From: Larkinella soli
GTDB lineage: Bacteria; Bacteroidota; Bacteroidia; Cytophagales; Spirosomataceae
Length of the DNA: 64,000 bases
Reading direction: 5' to 3'
Assembly: GCF_003703975.1 (NCBI RefSeq)
Contig: NZ_ML112622.1
Coordinates: 125,971-189,970 of the forward strand
The notes beneath the pieces are model-generated. The model was given only the letters and a program-made list of their open reading frames with translations. It was not told where the DNA came from and made no database searches. This document shows positions 27,236 to 35,513 of the stretch, piece by piece; the first letter of the stretch is position 1; each line of letters starts with the position of its first letter. Made by a program: the position numbers and the translations under genes.

Positions 27236-27694
27236 TTACATCTCACGCACCTGCCCGTCTTCCCCGGCCGTCAGCCCGTGGTGTTGAAGAAACCGTGTGA
27301 ATTCATCCTGAAAGGTGAGCCGGCGATGGTGTTCTTCCTGATTCCGGATATACTGCCGAACGCGTTCCACCTGCGATTCGCTGACCGAAAAAGCGCCGTA
27401 ACCCACCTGCCAGGCAAATTTCTGCCGCAGGAGCGCACTGCGGTTAACCTCATGCGAACTGCCTCCCTTCACCTGCTTCAATACCTCGGAAATCGACCGC
27501 TGGGGAGGTAGCAGAAACAGGAGGTGAACATGGTCCTCGATCCCGCCGATGCCTTCGACGGAGCAGCCAATGTCGGCGAGTTGCCGCCGGATCAGTTCAT
27601 GGACAGCGGCCCGGATGCTTTTATGCAGGAAAGGCCGGCGGTTTTTGGTAGCAAAGACGGCATGAATCCAGACTCTGGAGTACGTATGCGGCAT
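27236..27694 (-). CDS. REP-associated tyrosine transposase / IS200-type Y1 transposase
   Basis: The 152-residue protein is a Y1_Tnp single-strand transposase: VWIHAVFATKNRRPFL at the start, the HUH metal motif in EDHVHLLFLLP, and the catalytic tyrosine in VRQYIRNQEEHHRR. No accessory tnpB gene and no obvious IS ends are present. Three short palindromes lie beside its 3' end, the arrangement of RAYT genes that act on REP/REPIN sequences. The reading frame is complete, so it may be active. It lies convergent with uvrA and 55 bases from the sugar transporter gene. A domesticated IS200 copy is the alternative. Confidence 0.88.
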   Translation of the reverse strand: MPHTYSRVWIHAVFATKNRRPFLHKSIRAAVHELIRRQLADIGCSVEGIGGIEDHVHLLFLLPPQRSISEVLKQVKGGSSHEVNRSALLRQKFAWQVGYGAFSVSESQVERVRQYIRNQEEHHRRLTFQDEFTRFLQHHGLTAGEDGQVREM

Positions 27695-27749
27695 GAGAAG
27701 GGGACGTTCGTTTTAGTAGTAGACGTAAGGGTCCCCGAACCGTCACTGC

Positions 27750-28745
27750 TCAGCGGGCGGCAATGATCAGACCTAAGCCGACGACATAACACAACAGCAT
27801 GATGTTCAGCAGCATACCGACGCCTTTGGGCGCGTTGCGGAACTCATGCCAGACATAGATTCCCCAAAGGGCCGCCACCACCGTAGCCCCCTGACCCAGC
27901 CCGTAGCTGATGGCCGGGCCGGCTTTGTCGGACGCGATGATGCTAAACGACATCCCGACGCACCAGATCATGCCGCCCAGAACTCCCATCCCGTGGTCAC
28001 GGAAACTGCCCCGGAAATACGCCGAATAGCGGACCGGAGGCCCGACGAACGGCCGGTACATCAGGAGCGTGTTGAACAGAAAGTTGCTCAGAAAAATACC
28101 GAGGGCGAAGAACACCACCGCCGTATACGGGCTGAGCTTGCCGGGTTCGGGAACCGAAAAGTCGGGAAACATCGAAGCCGCCACATAGCGGTAAAAGAAC
28201 CCCATCAGAACGCCCGCGACGACCGAGAGCAGCAGGCCCCGGGTGGAAACGCCCTGATTCGAGGACGCTGTCCGTCGATAGGCCCCGGCATTCAGCAGAA
28301 TCGCTACGATGATCAGTGCCACCCCGCCGAACAACAATCCGGCGTTGCCGACCGGCAGGTCGAGGTAATTGACGATGACCCCGATCACCAGCGCCAGGCC
28401 GATGCCGACCGGAAACGCCACCGACATCCCGGCAATGGAAATAGCGGCTCCCAGCAGGATATTGGCGGCATTGAAAATCACCCCGCCGACGATGGCCGAT
28501 CCCAGATTGCGCCCGTCGGCCTGCCGTACATCGGGCAAAAACGCCCGGCCCCCTTCCCCCGTGCTGCCGAACGTAAACGCAAAAAGCAGCGAAAGCAGCA
28601 GGATACCGACTACATAATCCCAATAAAATAACTCGAAACGCCAGGTCCCGGCTGCCAGTTTCTGGGTGTTGGCCCATGAGCCCCAGCAGAGCATGGTGAT
28701 CACGCAGAACAGGACGGCCAGAGAATAGGAAGGAATGATAAACAC
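27750..28745 (-). CDS. GRP-family sugar transporter (probable ribose uptake)
   Basis: The 331-residue protein has about ten membrane helices and the drug/metabolite-transporter fold of the glucose/ribose porter (GRP) family. Landmarks include VITMLCWGSWANTQKL in helix one, ISIAGMSVAFPVGIGLALVIG, and the C-terminal ISYGLGQGATVVAALWGIYVW. Ribokinase lies 42 bases upstream on the same strand, so the pair probably takes up and phosphorylates ribose or a similar pentose (inference from context). No solute-binding or ABC components are nearby, consistent with a proton-coupled single-subunit carrier. Confidence 0.83.
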   Translation of the reverse strand: MFIIPSYSLAVLFCVITMLCWGSWANTQKLAAGTWRFELFYWDYVVGILLLSLLFAFTFGSTGEGGRAFLPDVRQADGRNLGSAIVGGVIFNAANILLGAAISIAGMSVAFPVGIGLALVIGVIVNYLDLPVGNAGLLFGGVALIIVAILLNAGAYRRTASSNQGVSTRGLLLSVVAGVLMGFFYRYVAASMFPDFSVPEPGKLSPYTAVVFFALGIFLSNFLFNTLLMYRPFVGPPVRYSAYFRGSFRDHGMGVLGGMIWCVGMSFSIIASDKAGPAISYGLGQGATVVAALWGIYVWHEFRNAPKGVGMLLNIMLLCYVVGLGLIIAAR

Positions 28746-28787
28746 GGCTATGCAGGGTTAGGGGTTCAGATAGTGGAAAACCGCAAC

Positions 28788-29708
28788 TCAGGCGACGGCC
28801 GGCCGTTCGTCGAACTCATGCCGGTGGGGGGCCGAGGCCTGGGCGCCCATCCGCGTAACGGAAACAGCGGCTGCCCGGCAGGCAAAGGCGACGGCCTCTT
28901 CCAGCGGCCGGTTTTCCGACAGGGCCACCGCCAGGGCGCCGTTGAAACAGTCTCCTGCCGCGGTGGTATCGATGGCGGTGACCGATGGAGCCGGAATCAG
29001 CCGTGCCCCGGCCGCCGTATGCAGAAAAGCCCCCCGCGAACCCAGCGTGATCACCACGTTGGGCACTCCCAACTCGTGCAGCCGCACAGCCGCCCGTTCG
29101 GCCGAGGCCGGGTCCGTCACCCGGATGCCGGTCAGCAATTCGGCTTCGCTTTCGTTGGGGGTAACCAGATAGAGAAATGGAAAAACATCCGGGGACAAAG
29201 ACTGGGCCGGAGCCGGATTCAGAATGACCCGAAACCCCTTCTCATAACTGCGCCGGATGGCGTATTCGACTACCGGCAGCGGGATTTCAAGCTGTACCAG
29301 CACGATGGGCGACCCGCTCAGGGCATCGATGGCCCGCTCCACCTCGCCGGTTTCCAGCCGCGCGTTGGAACCGGGGGCCACCATGATGCAGTTTTCGCCC
29401 GCAGCATCCACGTTGATCAGCGCCACCCCCGACGGGCTTTCCGAATCGGTAAAAATGTAGGCGGTGTCGATCTGTTCCTGCCGAAACTGCCGGACGGCCT
29501 GTTCACCGAAAATGTCGTTTCCGACTTTGGCGACCAGCATTACCGAAGCACCCAGCCGGGCAGCCGCCACGGCCTGGTTGGCCCCTTTTCCGCCGGGATT
29601 CATCAGGAACGTGCCGCCGATCACCGTTTCGCCGGGGCCGGGTAGTTTCTCTGCCTTGACCACCATGTCGGTGTTGGAACTGCCGATCACGCAGATTGCA
29701 TTCGCCAT
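28788..29708 (-). CDS. rbsK: Ribokinase (PfkB family)
   Basis: The 306-residue kinase phosphorylates ribose at O5. The PfkB signatures are clear: the first is NPGGKGANQAVAAARLG (about residues 37-53). The second, DTTAAGDCFNGALA, contains the anion hole and the catalytic aspartate of AAGD; the usual DTTGAGD has Ala in place of the first Gly. VIGSSNTDMVV opens the sugar-binding N-terminus. It lies upstream of the GRP transporter and probably shares its mRNA. A TATATTTG element 27 bases before the start is a likely promoter. Confidence 0.92.
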   Translation of the reverse strand: MANAICVIGSSNTDMVVKAEKLPGPGETVIGGTFLMNPGGKGANQAVAAARLGASVMLVAKVGNDIFGEQAVRQFRQEQIDTAYIFTDSESPSGVALINVDAAGENCIMVAPGSNARLETGEVERAIDALSGSPIVLVQLEIPLPVVEYAIRRSYEKGFRVILNPAPAQSLSPDVFPFLYLVTPNESEAELLTGIRVTDPASAERAAVRLHELGVPNVVITLGSRGAFLHTAAGARLIPAPSVTAIDTTAAGDCFNGALAVALSENRPLEEAVAFACRAAAVSVTRMGAQASAPHRHEFDERPAVA

Positions 29709-29734
29709 AAAAGAGTCCAGGAATTGTCAGCAGC

Positions 29735-29742
29735 CAAATATA
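29735..29742 (-). promoter_or_regulatory. Candidate -7 element (TATATTTG) of the rbsK operon
   Basis: The minus-strand TATATTTG is a perfect TAnnTTTG 27 bases upstream of the rbsK start. A TTTG occurs 13 bases further up, too close for a standard -33. Confidence 0.42.
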
Positions 29743-30027
29743 TCCGGAATTTATACAAATTCGGATACCGGCTCCCGGTATTCTTCCTCCTGCTCCAGCC
29801 CAGAGAAAGCCGCAGGTAATTCGGTTTCCGGCGCGCCGGACCGGGTTTGGATCGGTCGGCCGGCACCTTTTTCCATTGTGATCCACAACGTTGGTCGTTA
29901 GACCGTAGCGGACCACAATGGCCGGCAGGTCCTCCCGCAAAGGTCCCGAACAGCCGGTCCCGGATGATGAGGGTCATGCCGCTGAAATACCGACGAGCGA
30001 AAATCGGGGTCAGAAAAGCCCCGGCTT
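29743..30027. other. Intergenic region upstream of rbsK with a long hairpin
   Basis: I see no credible gene. Open frames on both strands here have arginine-rich, low-complexity products typical of shadows. An inverted repeat (CCATTGTGATCC at 29873-29884, GGACCACAATGG at 29910-29921, one G-U pair) encloses a smaller GGTC-GTTA-GACC hairpin. This makes a 49-base structured element that could act at the proA 3' end or as a regulatory RNA. Confidence 0.45.
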
Positions 30028-31278
30028 CTACCACCGAACCTGCCCGTCGCCGGTTACGATCCACTTTTCGGTCACGAGCTTTTCGAGCGCAAACGGACCC
30101 CGGGCGTGCAGCTTCTGGGTGGAAATACCGATCTCGGCGCCCAGCCCGAAGACGCCCCCGTCCGTAAACCGGGTCGATGCGTTGGCGTAGACGGCCGCGG
30201 CATCTACTTCGTTGAGAAACCGGTCGATGATCGCCGGTTTGCGGGAAATGATGGCTTCGGAATGCCGGGAAGAGTAGGTCTGAATATGAGAAAGCGCTTC
30301 CTCCAGCCCGGAAACGACCTTCACGGCGCATTTATAGTCCAGAAACTCGCGGCCGAAATCGCTGAGCTGCGCCGGCAGCAGCCGGATATAACCGGCTTCG
30401 GCTAGAATGGCATACGCTTCCTCGTCGGCAAATACCTCGACCTGCCATTTTTCAAAATCCCCGATCAGCATCGGCAGAAAGTCCGCGGCCACCGTCCGGT
30501 CGACCAGCACGCAGTCGAGCGAGTTGCAGACCGACGGCCGGGATACCTTAGCGTTGACGACGATGTCCTGCGCCTTCGTCAGGTCGGCGGTTTCCTCGAC
30601 GTAAGTATGGCAGACCCCCGCGCCGGTCTCGATGGTCGGCACCAGTGAGTTCTGCCGCACGAACTGGATCAGCGACTCCGACCCCCGCGGAATGATGATG
30701 TCGACGTAGCGGGTGGCCGTCAGCAGTTCGTTGACCACCGCCCGGTCCGGGGGCAGGAGCGAAACCGCATCCTCAGGCACCCTGAATTCCCGCAAAACCG
30801 ACTGGATCAGCCCGACCAGACACTGGTTGGAGTGGTGCGCTTCCTTCCCGCCTTTCAGCACGCACGCATTACCGGACCGCAGGCAGAGGGCGGCCACGTC
30901 CAGCGTCACATTGGGCCGTGATTCGTAAATGACGCCCACGACCCCCAGCGGAACCGCCACTTTGCGCAGTTGCAGCCCCTGTTCGAGGGTCCTTTCCAGC
31001 AATACCTGGCCGCTCGGATCAGGCAGGCCGGCCACCTGACGGAGGCTGTCGGCCAGATCGGCGATGCGTTTTTCGTTCAGCAGCAGCCGGTCCTTCTTCG
31101 GGTCTTCGTCGGGCATGGCATCCAGGTCTTTCCGGTTTTCGTCCAGAATGGCGGCACACTGATCCAGGATCAGATCGGCCAGCCGGTTGAGCAGGACGGT
31201 TTTCTGATCGTCGGACAGGCGCCGGACCGATGCTGCGGCCGCCTGGGTTGCCTGAAGAACGGGAGTAATCGTATTCAT
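30028..31278 (-). CDS. proA: Gamma-glutamyl phosphate reductase (ProA)
   Basis: ProA reduces glutamyl-5-phosphate with NADPH to glutamate semialdehyde, step two of proline synthesis. The 416-residue protein has the aldehyde-dehydrogenase fold with the nucleotide region VPLGVVGVIYESRPNVT and the catalytic Cys251 in SRPSVCNSLDC. It ends with the family motif GGVFGLGAEIGISTQKLHARG. Length is standard. proB ends 10 bases upstream on the same strand, so the two are co-transcribed. Confidence 0.96.
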   Translation of the reverse strand: MNTITPVLQATQAAAASVRRLSDDQKTVLLNRLADLILDQCAAILDENRKDLDAMPDEDPKKDRLLLNEKRIADLADSLRQVAGLPDPSGQVLLERTLEQGLQLRKVAVPLGVVGVIYESRPNVTLDVAALCLRSGNACVLKGGKEAHHSNQCLVGLIQSVLREFRVPEDAVSLLPPDRAVVNELLTATRYVDIIIPRGSESLIQFVRQNSLVPTIETGAGVCHTYVEETADLTKAQDIVVNAKVSRPSVCNSLDCVLVDRTVAADFLPMLIGDFEKWQVEVFADEEAYAILAEAGYIRLLPAQLSDFGREFLDYKCAVKVVSGLEEALSHIQTYSSRHSEAIISRKPAIIDRFLNEVDAAAVYANASTRFTDGGVFGLGAEIGISTQKLHARGPFALEKLVTEKWIVTGDGQVRW

Positions 31279-31288
31279 CGCTGTTGGT

Positions 31289-32317
31289 TTACCACAAAAC
31301 TATATCATTCGCATTCGCAATTTCAATATTCGGCTTGCCGATAACCTCTCCGATGGCTCCTGACGAAAGCCGGGCGCGGGCTACGGCCACCGCCGAGCCG
31401 CTTTCGTCGCAGATCTCGACCACTTCGCCGGCTTCGAATTCGCCCTCCACGGCCCGAACACCCACCGCCAGCAAACTGTTCCGCCGGCCGAGTGCCGCCA
31501 CCGCGCCGGCATCCACTTTCAGGCAGCCGGCCGCCAGGCTCCCGCTGCCCAGCCAGCGGTGGCGGGCCCGGGGGGTGCCGAGCTGCGGGGTGAAGGCCGT
31601 GCCGGTTTCGCCCTTCAGCGCCCTGAGAATCCCGTCGGGCTGGTTCAGGCCGAAGATCGTTACCTGAATGCCCATGCGGGTCGCCAGTTTGGCGAAGGTC
31701 AGCTTGGAGGCCATACCGCCCAGCCCCAGGGCCGATTTTTCGTTACGGACCAGCCCAAACACCGACTCGTCGACCCGCCCGACGGACGGAATGATCTGTC
31801 CCTGCGGATTGAGCAGGCCGCCTACGGACGTACAGAGCATGAGCGTGGAAGCTCCGAAACCGACGGCCATGAGCGTGGCCAGTTCGTCGTTATCGGAAAA
31901 CTTCAGTTCTCGGTCGCTGACGACGTCATTTTCGTTGGCGATGGGAATGATGCCGTTTTTCCAGAGTTCCTCGACGGTTTCCTTCAGTTGGAGAAACTGC
32001 CGGCGGTCGGCGAAATGATGCCGTTCGCAGAGGGCCTGAGCCACGGGAATGTCATACCGGGAAAAATAATGATTATATACGTTGAGCAACAGAAGGTTGC
32101 CCACGGCTGCGGCCGCCTTGCGCTGGGCAATCTCGCCCCGGTATCCCTGAATCAGGCTCTTCCCGGCCCCGACTGCCCCGGACGAAACCAGAACGATGCG
32201 GTAGGATCGGTGCAGCTCGGCCACCTGCCGGGCAATGTCGGCAATGACGGCTTCATTCAGCGCACCATCCGGCCGGGTGATCGAGGCCGTCCCAAATTTA
32301 ATGACTAAAACAGACAC
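31289..32317 (-). CDS. proB: Glutamate 5-kinase (ProB) with PUA domain
   Basis: ProB phosphorylates glutamate, the committed and proline-inhibited step of proline synthesis. The 342-residue protein has the amino-acid-kinase fold (VIKFGTASITRPDG, IVLVSSGAVGAGK, NENDVVSDRELKFSDND, GLGGMASKL). A C-terminal PUA domain (about 258-340, including AGEVVEICDESG) is present. The start MSVLVIKFG is close to the family norm, which usually begins a few residues earlier. It leads the proBA operon, and a good TTG-N21-TACTTTTG promoter lies upstream. Confidence 0.95.
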   Translation of the reverse strand: MSVLVIKFGTASITRPDGALNEAVIADIARQVAELHRSYRIVLVSSGAVGAGKSLIQGYRGEIAQRKAAAAVGNLLLLNVYNHYFSRYDIPVAQALCERHHFADRRQFLQLKETVEELWKNGIIPIANENDVVSDRELKFSDNDELATLMAVGFGASTLMLCTSVGGLLNPQGQIIPSVGRVDESVFGLVRNEKSALGLGGMASKLTFAKLATRMGIQVTIFGLNQPDGILRALKGETGTAFTPQLGTPRARHRWLGSGSLAAGCLKVDAGAVAALGRRNSLLAVGVRAVEGEFEAGEVVEICDESGSAVAVARARLSSGAIGEVIGKPNIEIANANDIVLW

Positions 32318-32381
32318 GCTTCTGGACCGTAGTTACGGCGATTTAACACGACCCGGATGCCCCCGGGCCGGCAGGAGGCAG

Positions 32382-32413
32382 CAAAAGTACGAAGATTCAG
32401 GGCAAGCCGCCAA
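32382..32413 (-). promoter_or_regulatory. Promoter of proBA (TTG-N21-TACTTTTG)
   Basis: On the minus strand TTG (32411-32413) and TACTTTTG (32382-32389) are spaced by 21 bases, matching the Bacteroidota housekeeping consensus. It gives a leader of about 60 bases. Confidence 0.55.
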
Positions 32414-32433
32414 TCCTTTTCGGAAACCGGCCG

Positions 32434-33060
32434 CTAATCCGACTGGTTTCGGAAGAGGTGATCGAGGACGGGCTCGGTAAAGCGGGCTTTCTTCTGAAGG
32501 GTGCGCTTGAGAATCCGCATGTATTCGGGGCGGGGAATCTCGATGGCCCCGAACCGCCGGACGTTGTCGTTAATGAACTGCGTATCGAGCAGTTCGAAGT
32601 TCTGTTTCCGGAGAATCTCGATCAGGTAATGAAAGGCGACCTTCGAGGCATTGGGAACGAGATAAAACATCGATTCCCCGAAAAAAGCCGATCCCAGCGC
32701 CACGCCGTACAGCCCGCCCACCAGGCGGTTATCGATATAGGTTTCCACGCTGTGGGCCAGCCCCATCTGGTGCAGATCGACATAGGCTTCGATGATTTCA
32801 TCGGAAATCCAGGTGCCGTCGTTCTCGGAGCGGGGGACCGCGCAGTGGCGCATTACGCTTTCAAAGTCGGAGTTGATCCGAAGTTCGAACAACCGCTTGT
32901 TCAAAACAGGCCGCAGGGATTTGGCCGGGCGATAGGTGTCGAGGGGGATAATAGCACGCGGGTCCGGAGAGTACCAGTAAAGCGTACCGTCCGTATCAGC
33001 CATCGGAAAAATACCGTTAATATAGCCATATATCAGATCATCGGAGGACAGCCGATACAT
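32434..33060 (-). CDS. aat: Leucyl/phenylalanyl-tRNA-protein transferase (Aat)
   Basis: Aat adds Leu or Phe to proteins with N-terminal Lys or Arg, marking them for ClpS/ClpAP degradation. The 208-residue protein has the hallmark GIFPMADTDGTLYWYSPDPR, the GNAT-fold core SVETYIDNRLVGGLYGVALG with FFGESMFYLVPNASKVAF, and the terminal LLDTQFINDNVRRFGAIEIP. Length fits the family. It starts at ATG 33060 with a TACATTTG element upstream. Confidence 0.95.
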   Translation of the reverse strand: MYRLSSDDLIYGYINGIFPMADTDGTLYWYSPDPRAIIPLDTYRPAKSLRPVLNKRLFELRINSDFESVMRHCAVPRSENDGTWISDEIIEAYVDLHQMGLAHSVETYIDNRLVGGLYGVALGSAFFGESMFYLVPNASKVAFHYLIEILRKQNFELLDTQFINDNVRRFGAIEIPRPEYMRILKRTLQKKARFTEPVLDHLFRNQSD

Positions 33061-33084
33061 GCAGGCGAGTTAAGGTTGTTCCGA

Positions 33085-33092
33085 CAAATGTA
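33085..33092 (-). promoter_or_regulatory. Candidate -7 element (TACATTTG) for aat
   Basis: The minus-strand TACATTTG lies 25 bases before the aat start, with a TTG 23 bases further upstream, a slightly long spacing. Confidence 0.42.
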
Positions 33093-33417
33093 TTAAAAAA
33101 TTCTTGGGAAAAAACCAATACGCTTTCGAACGTTTAGTCAATTTTTTCGTTATACCATTGCAAGAACGGAACAATTCTGTTAACATTGTCCCGCTTTTGG
33201 CGAAAGAGAAATGGCAAGACCTATCTATATACCGACTTTCTACCACACGACGCCATTTTGGTTCAGGTCCGAAAGGACCCGACGCTAATTGCTTGCCTAC
33301 GCGGTGAGTATCCGCCCCCTGCGGCTCCATCCTTTCTCATTTTCAACAACCATTCGATTCACAAAAACCACCGGATCAGTCGTCCGTTCCGGGGGTAACC
33401 TATTCCATCCAAAGACG
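33093..33417. other. Long leader region before the arginine genes
   Basis: No gene is seen in this 325-base stretch between divergent aat and the GNAT gene. A GNRA-capped hairpin (GGTCC-GAAA-GGACC) lies at 33266-33279. The rest shows no known riboswitch pattern that I can recognise. Confidence 0.4.
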
Positions 33418-34122
33418 ATGATTCCGGAAGTAGACAACGATCACTATATAGTACAGGTGGCCGACGAATCCCATCTGAATCTTGCCCAGACGATCTGCAA
33501 GGAGATGGAGGAGAGCGCCAAAGCGCGGGGTACGGGGATTGCCAAGCGGTCGCCTTTGTACCTGATGGAAAAAATGCTGGAGGGAAAAGCCATCGTCGCC
33601 ACCACCGATACCGGCGAATGGGTCGGCTTCTGCTATATCGAAACGTGGGAACATGGCAAGTTCGTTGCCAATTCGGGGCTGATCGTTCATCCGGATCACC
33701 GGAAAAGCGGCATCGCCACCCGGATCAAGGCCGAAGCCTTCAAACTCTCGCGCACCAAATACCCCGACGCCAAGATCATCGGTCTGACCACCAGCCTGGC
33801 CGTCATGAAAATCAACTCGGACCTTGGTTATGAACCGGTGACGTTCAGTGAGCTTCCGGCCGACGACGCCTTCTGGAAAGGCTGTTCGAGCTGCGTCAAC
33901 TACGACATCCTGACCCGGACCAACCGCAAGCATTGCCTCTGCACGGGAATGCTCTACAACCCGGAACAGCAAAAGAAGCAGGAAAAGTCCGAAAAATGGA
34001 ACTTCCTGAAGGAATCCAAACTGTATGAGCGCTGGATGCGCATCAAACAGCGGATCCTGCTGCGTTTCAGAGAGCGCCCGCGGGTCAGGAAGCCTGAACG
34101 TGAACTGGAAGCCGTCGGGTAA
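33418..34122 (+). CDS. GNAT acetyltransferase, candidate N-acetylglutamate synthase
   Basis: The 234-residue protein has a GNAT core (about 10-150) with the acetyl-CoA loop HPDHRKSGIATRIKAEA. A C-terminal cysteine cluster (GCSSCVNYDIL ... RKHCLCTGMLYN) looks able to bind a metal, and the tail is basic. The ATG at 33418 opens with MIPEVDNDHYIVQVADES; the upstream frame is non-coding leader. Because it directly precedes argG and argC, it is the best candidate for the first acylation of glutamate in arginine synthesis (inference from context; Bacteroidota lack a classical two-domain ArgA, and some use succinyl instead of acetyl groups). An unrelated GNAT function cannot be excluded. Confidence 0.78.
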   Translation: MIPEVDNDHYIVQVADESHLNLAQTICKEMEESAKARGTGIAKRSPLYLMEKMLEGKAIVATTDTGEWVGFCYIETWEHGKFVANSGLIVHPDHRKSGIATRIKAEAFKLSRTKYPDAKIIGLTTSLAVMKINSDLGYEPVTFSELPADDAFWKGCSSCVNYDILTRTNRKHCLCTGMLYNPEQQKKQEKSEKWNFLKESKLYERWMRIKQRILLRFRERPRVRKPERELEAVG

Positions 34123-34132
34123 CTTGATATCG

Positions 34133-34152
34133 TTCCGGATCCCTCTCCGGAA
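34133..34152 (+). terminator. Short hairpin between GNAT gene and argG
   Basis: TTCCGGA-TCCCTC-TCCGGAA is a perfect 7-bp stem with a 6-base loop, 10 bases after the GNAT stop. It has no T-run, so it is at most a weak attenuator or processing site. Confidence 0.35.
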
Positions 34153-34164
34153 AACACCATAAAA

Positions 34165-34172
34165 TACCTTTG
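34165..34172 (+). promoter_or_regulatory. Candidate distal -7 element (TACCTTTG) of argG
   Basis: TACCTTTG is a perfect TAnnTTTG 124 bases before argG; no -33 TTG at standard spacing. Confidence 0.38.
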
Positions 34173-34223
34173 TTATTCAGGTGATTTCGAGTCCCTTTCG
34201 GCTGTCGGCTGGAAGGGATTCGC

Positions 34224-34231
34224 TATTTTTG
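34224..34231 (+). promoter_or_regulatory. Candidate proximal -7 element (TATTTTTG) of argG
   Basis: TATTTTTG is a second TAnnTTTG 65 bases before argG. With the one at 34165 this suggests tandem promoters; no clear -33. Confidence 0.4.
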
Positions 34232-34295
34232 CGTCTGCCTAACCGAAATACGTACAACCGATTTCTTACCAACCCGCCACAGCGGACCCCGTCTA

Positions 34296-35513
34296 ATGTC
34301 AGAAGTTAAAAAGGTCGTTTTAGCGTTCAGCGGAGGTCTCGATACCTCGTTTTGTGTCAAATACCTGTCCGAAGATCTGGGCTATGAAATTTTTTCGGTG
34401 CTGGTCGATACCGGCGGTTTTCAGGAATCCGAACTGAAAGCCATCGAAGACCGGGCCTACTCCCTCGGGGTGAAACACCACACGGCCATCGCCAAAACGG
34501 ACGACTATTATCAGCAGTGCCTGAAATACCTGGTTTTCGGAAACGTCCTTAAAAATAACACCTACCCACTGTCGGTCAGCGCCGAACGCATTTTTCAGGC
34601 CATCGCCGTGGCGGAATACGCCCGGGAGATCGGCGCCGGGGCCATCGCCCACGGCAGCACCGGCGCCGGTAACGACCAGGTACGGTTCGATATGGCGTTC
34701 CGGATCATCGCGCCGGAGGCCGAGATCATCACCCCCATCCGCGACCTGCGGCTCTCCCGGGAAGCGGAAATCGAATACCTGAAATCGAAAGGCGTCGAGC
34801 AGGAATGGCACAAAGCCGCCTACTCGATCAATAAAGGGCTTTGGGGCACTTCCGTCGGAGGCCGCGAAACGCTGACCTCGCAGGGCTTTCTGCCCGAGTC
34901 GGCCTGGCCCACCCAGGTCACCAAAACCGAGCCGGAAACCATCACCCTCCGGTTTGAGGCCGGTGAACTGAAAGGTATCGGCGATACCCGTTACGACAAC
35001 CCGGTCGAGGCCATTCAGAAGCTGACCGAACTGGCCGGGCCGTTCGGCATCGGGCGCGATATTCACGTCGGCGATACGATCATCGGCATCAAGGGCCGCG
35101 TCGGTTTCGAAGCCCCCGCCCCGCTGATTATCCTGAAGGCCCACCACGCCCTCGAAAAGCACGTCCTGACCAAGTGGCAGCAGTACTGGAAAGACCAGAT
35201 GGCCAACTGGTACGGCACGATGCTTCACGAAGGCCAGTTTCTGGACCCGGTCATGCGGAATATCGAAACCTTCCTGACCGATACGCAGGGCCATGTGACG
35301 GGGCAGGTTCACGTCCTGCTGGCGCCCTACCGCTTTCAGGTGCTCGGGATCGAATCTTCCTACGATCTCATGTCGGCCAAATTCGGCAGCTACGGCGAAA
35401 TGAACAACGCCTGGACCGGTGAAGACGTCCGCGGCTTCTCCAAAGTCATGTCGAACCAGGTCATGATCTACGAAAAAGTCAAAGAAGCGAATCAGGTTGA
35501 ACATCATCGTTGA
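34296..35513 (+). CDS. argG: Argininosuccinate synthase (ArgG)
   Basis: ArgG joins citrulline and aspartate with ATP. The 405-residue protein has the PP-loop AFSGGLDTSFCVKYL, the substrate-binding AHGSTGAGNDQVRFD, and the WGTSVGGRETLTSQ region of the synthase domain. Length is typical of the Bacteroidota form. It is preceded by its own candidate promoters, and its last codons overlap the following glycosyltransferase gene by 17 bases, so that gene is translated from the same mRNA. Confidence 0.96.
   Translation: MSEVKKVVLAFSGGLDTSFCVKYLSEDLGYEIFSVLVDTGGFQESELKAIEDRAYSLGVKHHTAIAKTDDYYQQCLKYLVFGNVLKNNTYPLSVSAERIFQAIAVAEYAREIGAGAIAHGSTGAGNDQVRFDMAFRIIAPEAEIITPIRDLRLSREAEIEYLKSKGVEQEWHKAAYSINKGLWGTSVGGRETLTSQGFLPESAWPTQVTKTEPETITLRFEAGELKGIGDTRYDNPVEAIQKLTELAGPFGIGRDIHVGDTIIGIKGRVGFEAPAPLIILKAHHALEKHVLTKWQQYWKDQMANWYGTMLHEGQFLDPVMRNIETFLTDTQGHVTGQVHVLLAPYRFQVLGIESSYDLMSAKFGSYGEMNNAWTGEDVRGFSKVMSNQVMIYEKVKEANQVEHHR

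Noticed and set aside
27700-27745. GGGGAC/GTCCCC arms 5' of the transposase gene as an IS end
   Set aside because: The arms are short, widely spaced and unlike the palindromes on the other side; no target duplication is visible.
29687-29977. Minus-strand frame upstream of rbsK starting MTLIIRDRLFG
   Set aside because: It overlaps the rbsK start and promoter, is Arg/Ser/Gly-rich without a domain, and covers the hairpin element.
33093-33417. Possible riboswitch before the arginine genes
   Set aside because: Only one short GNRA hairpin is evident; no known aptamer core could be recognised, so it is listed just as a leader.
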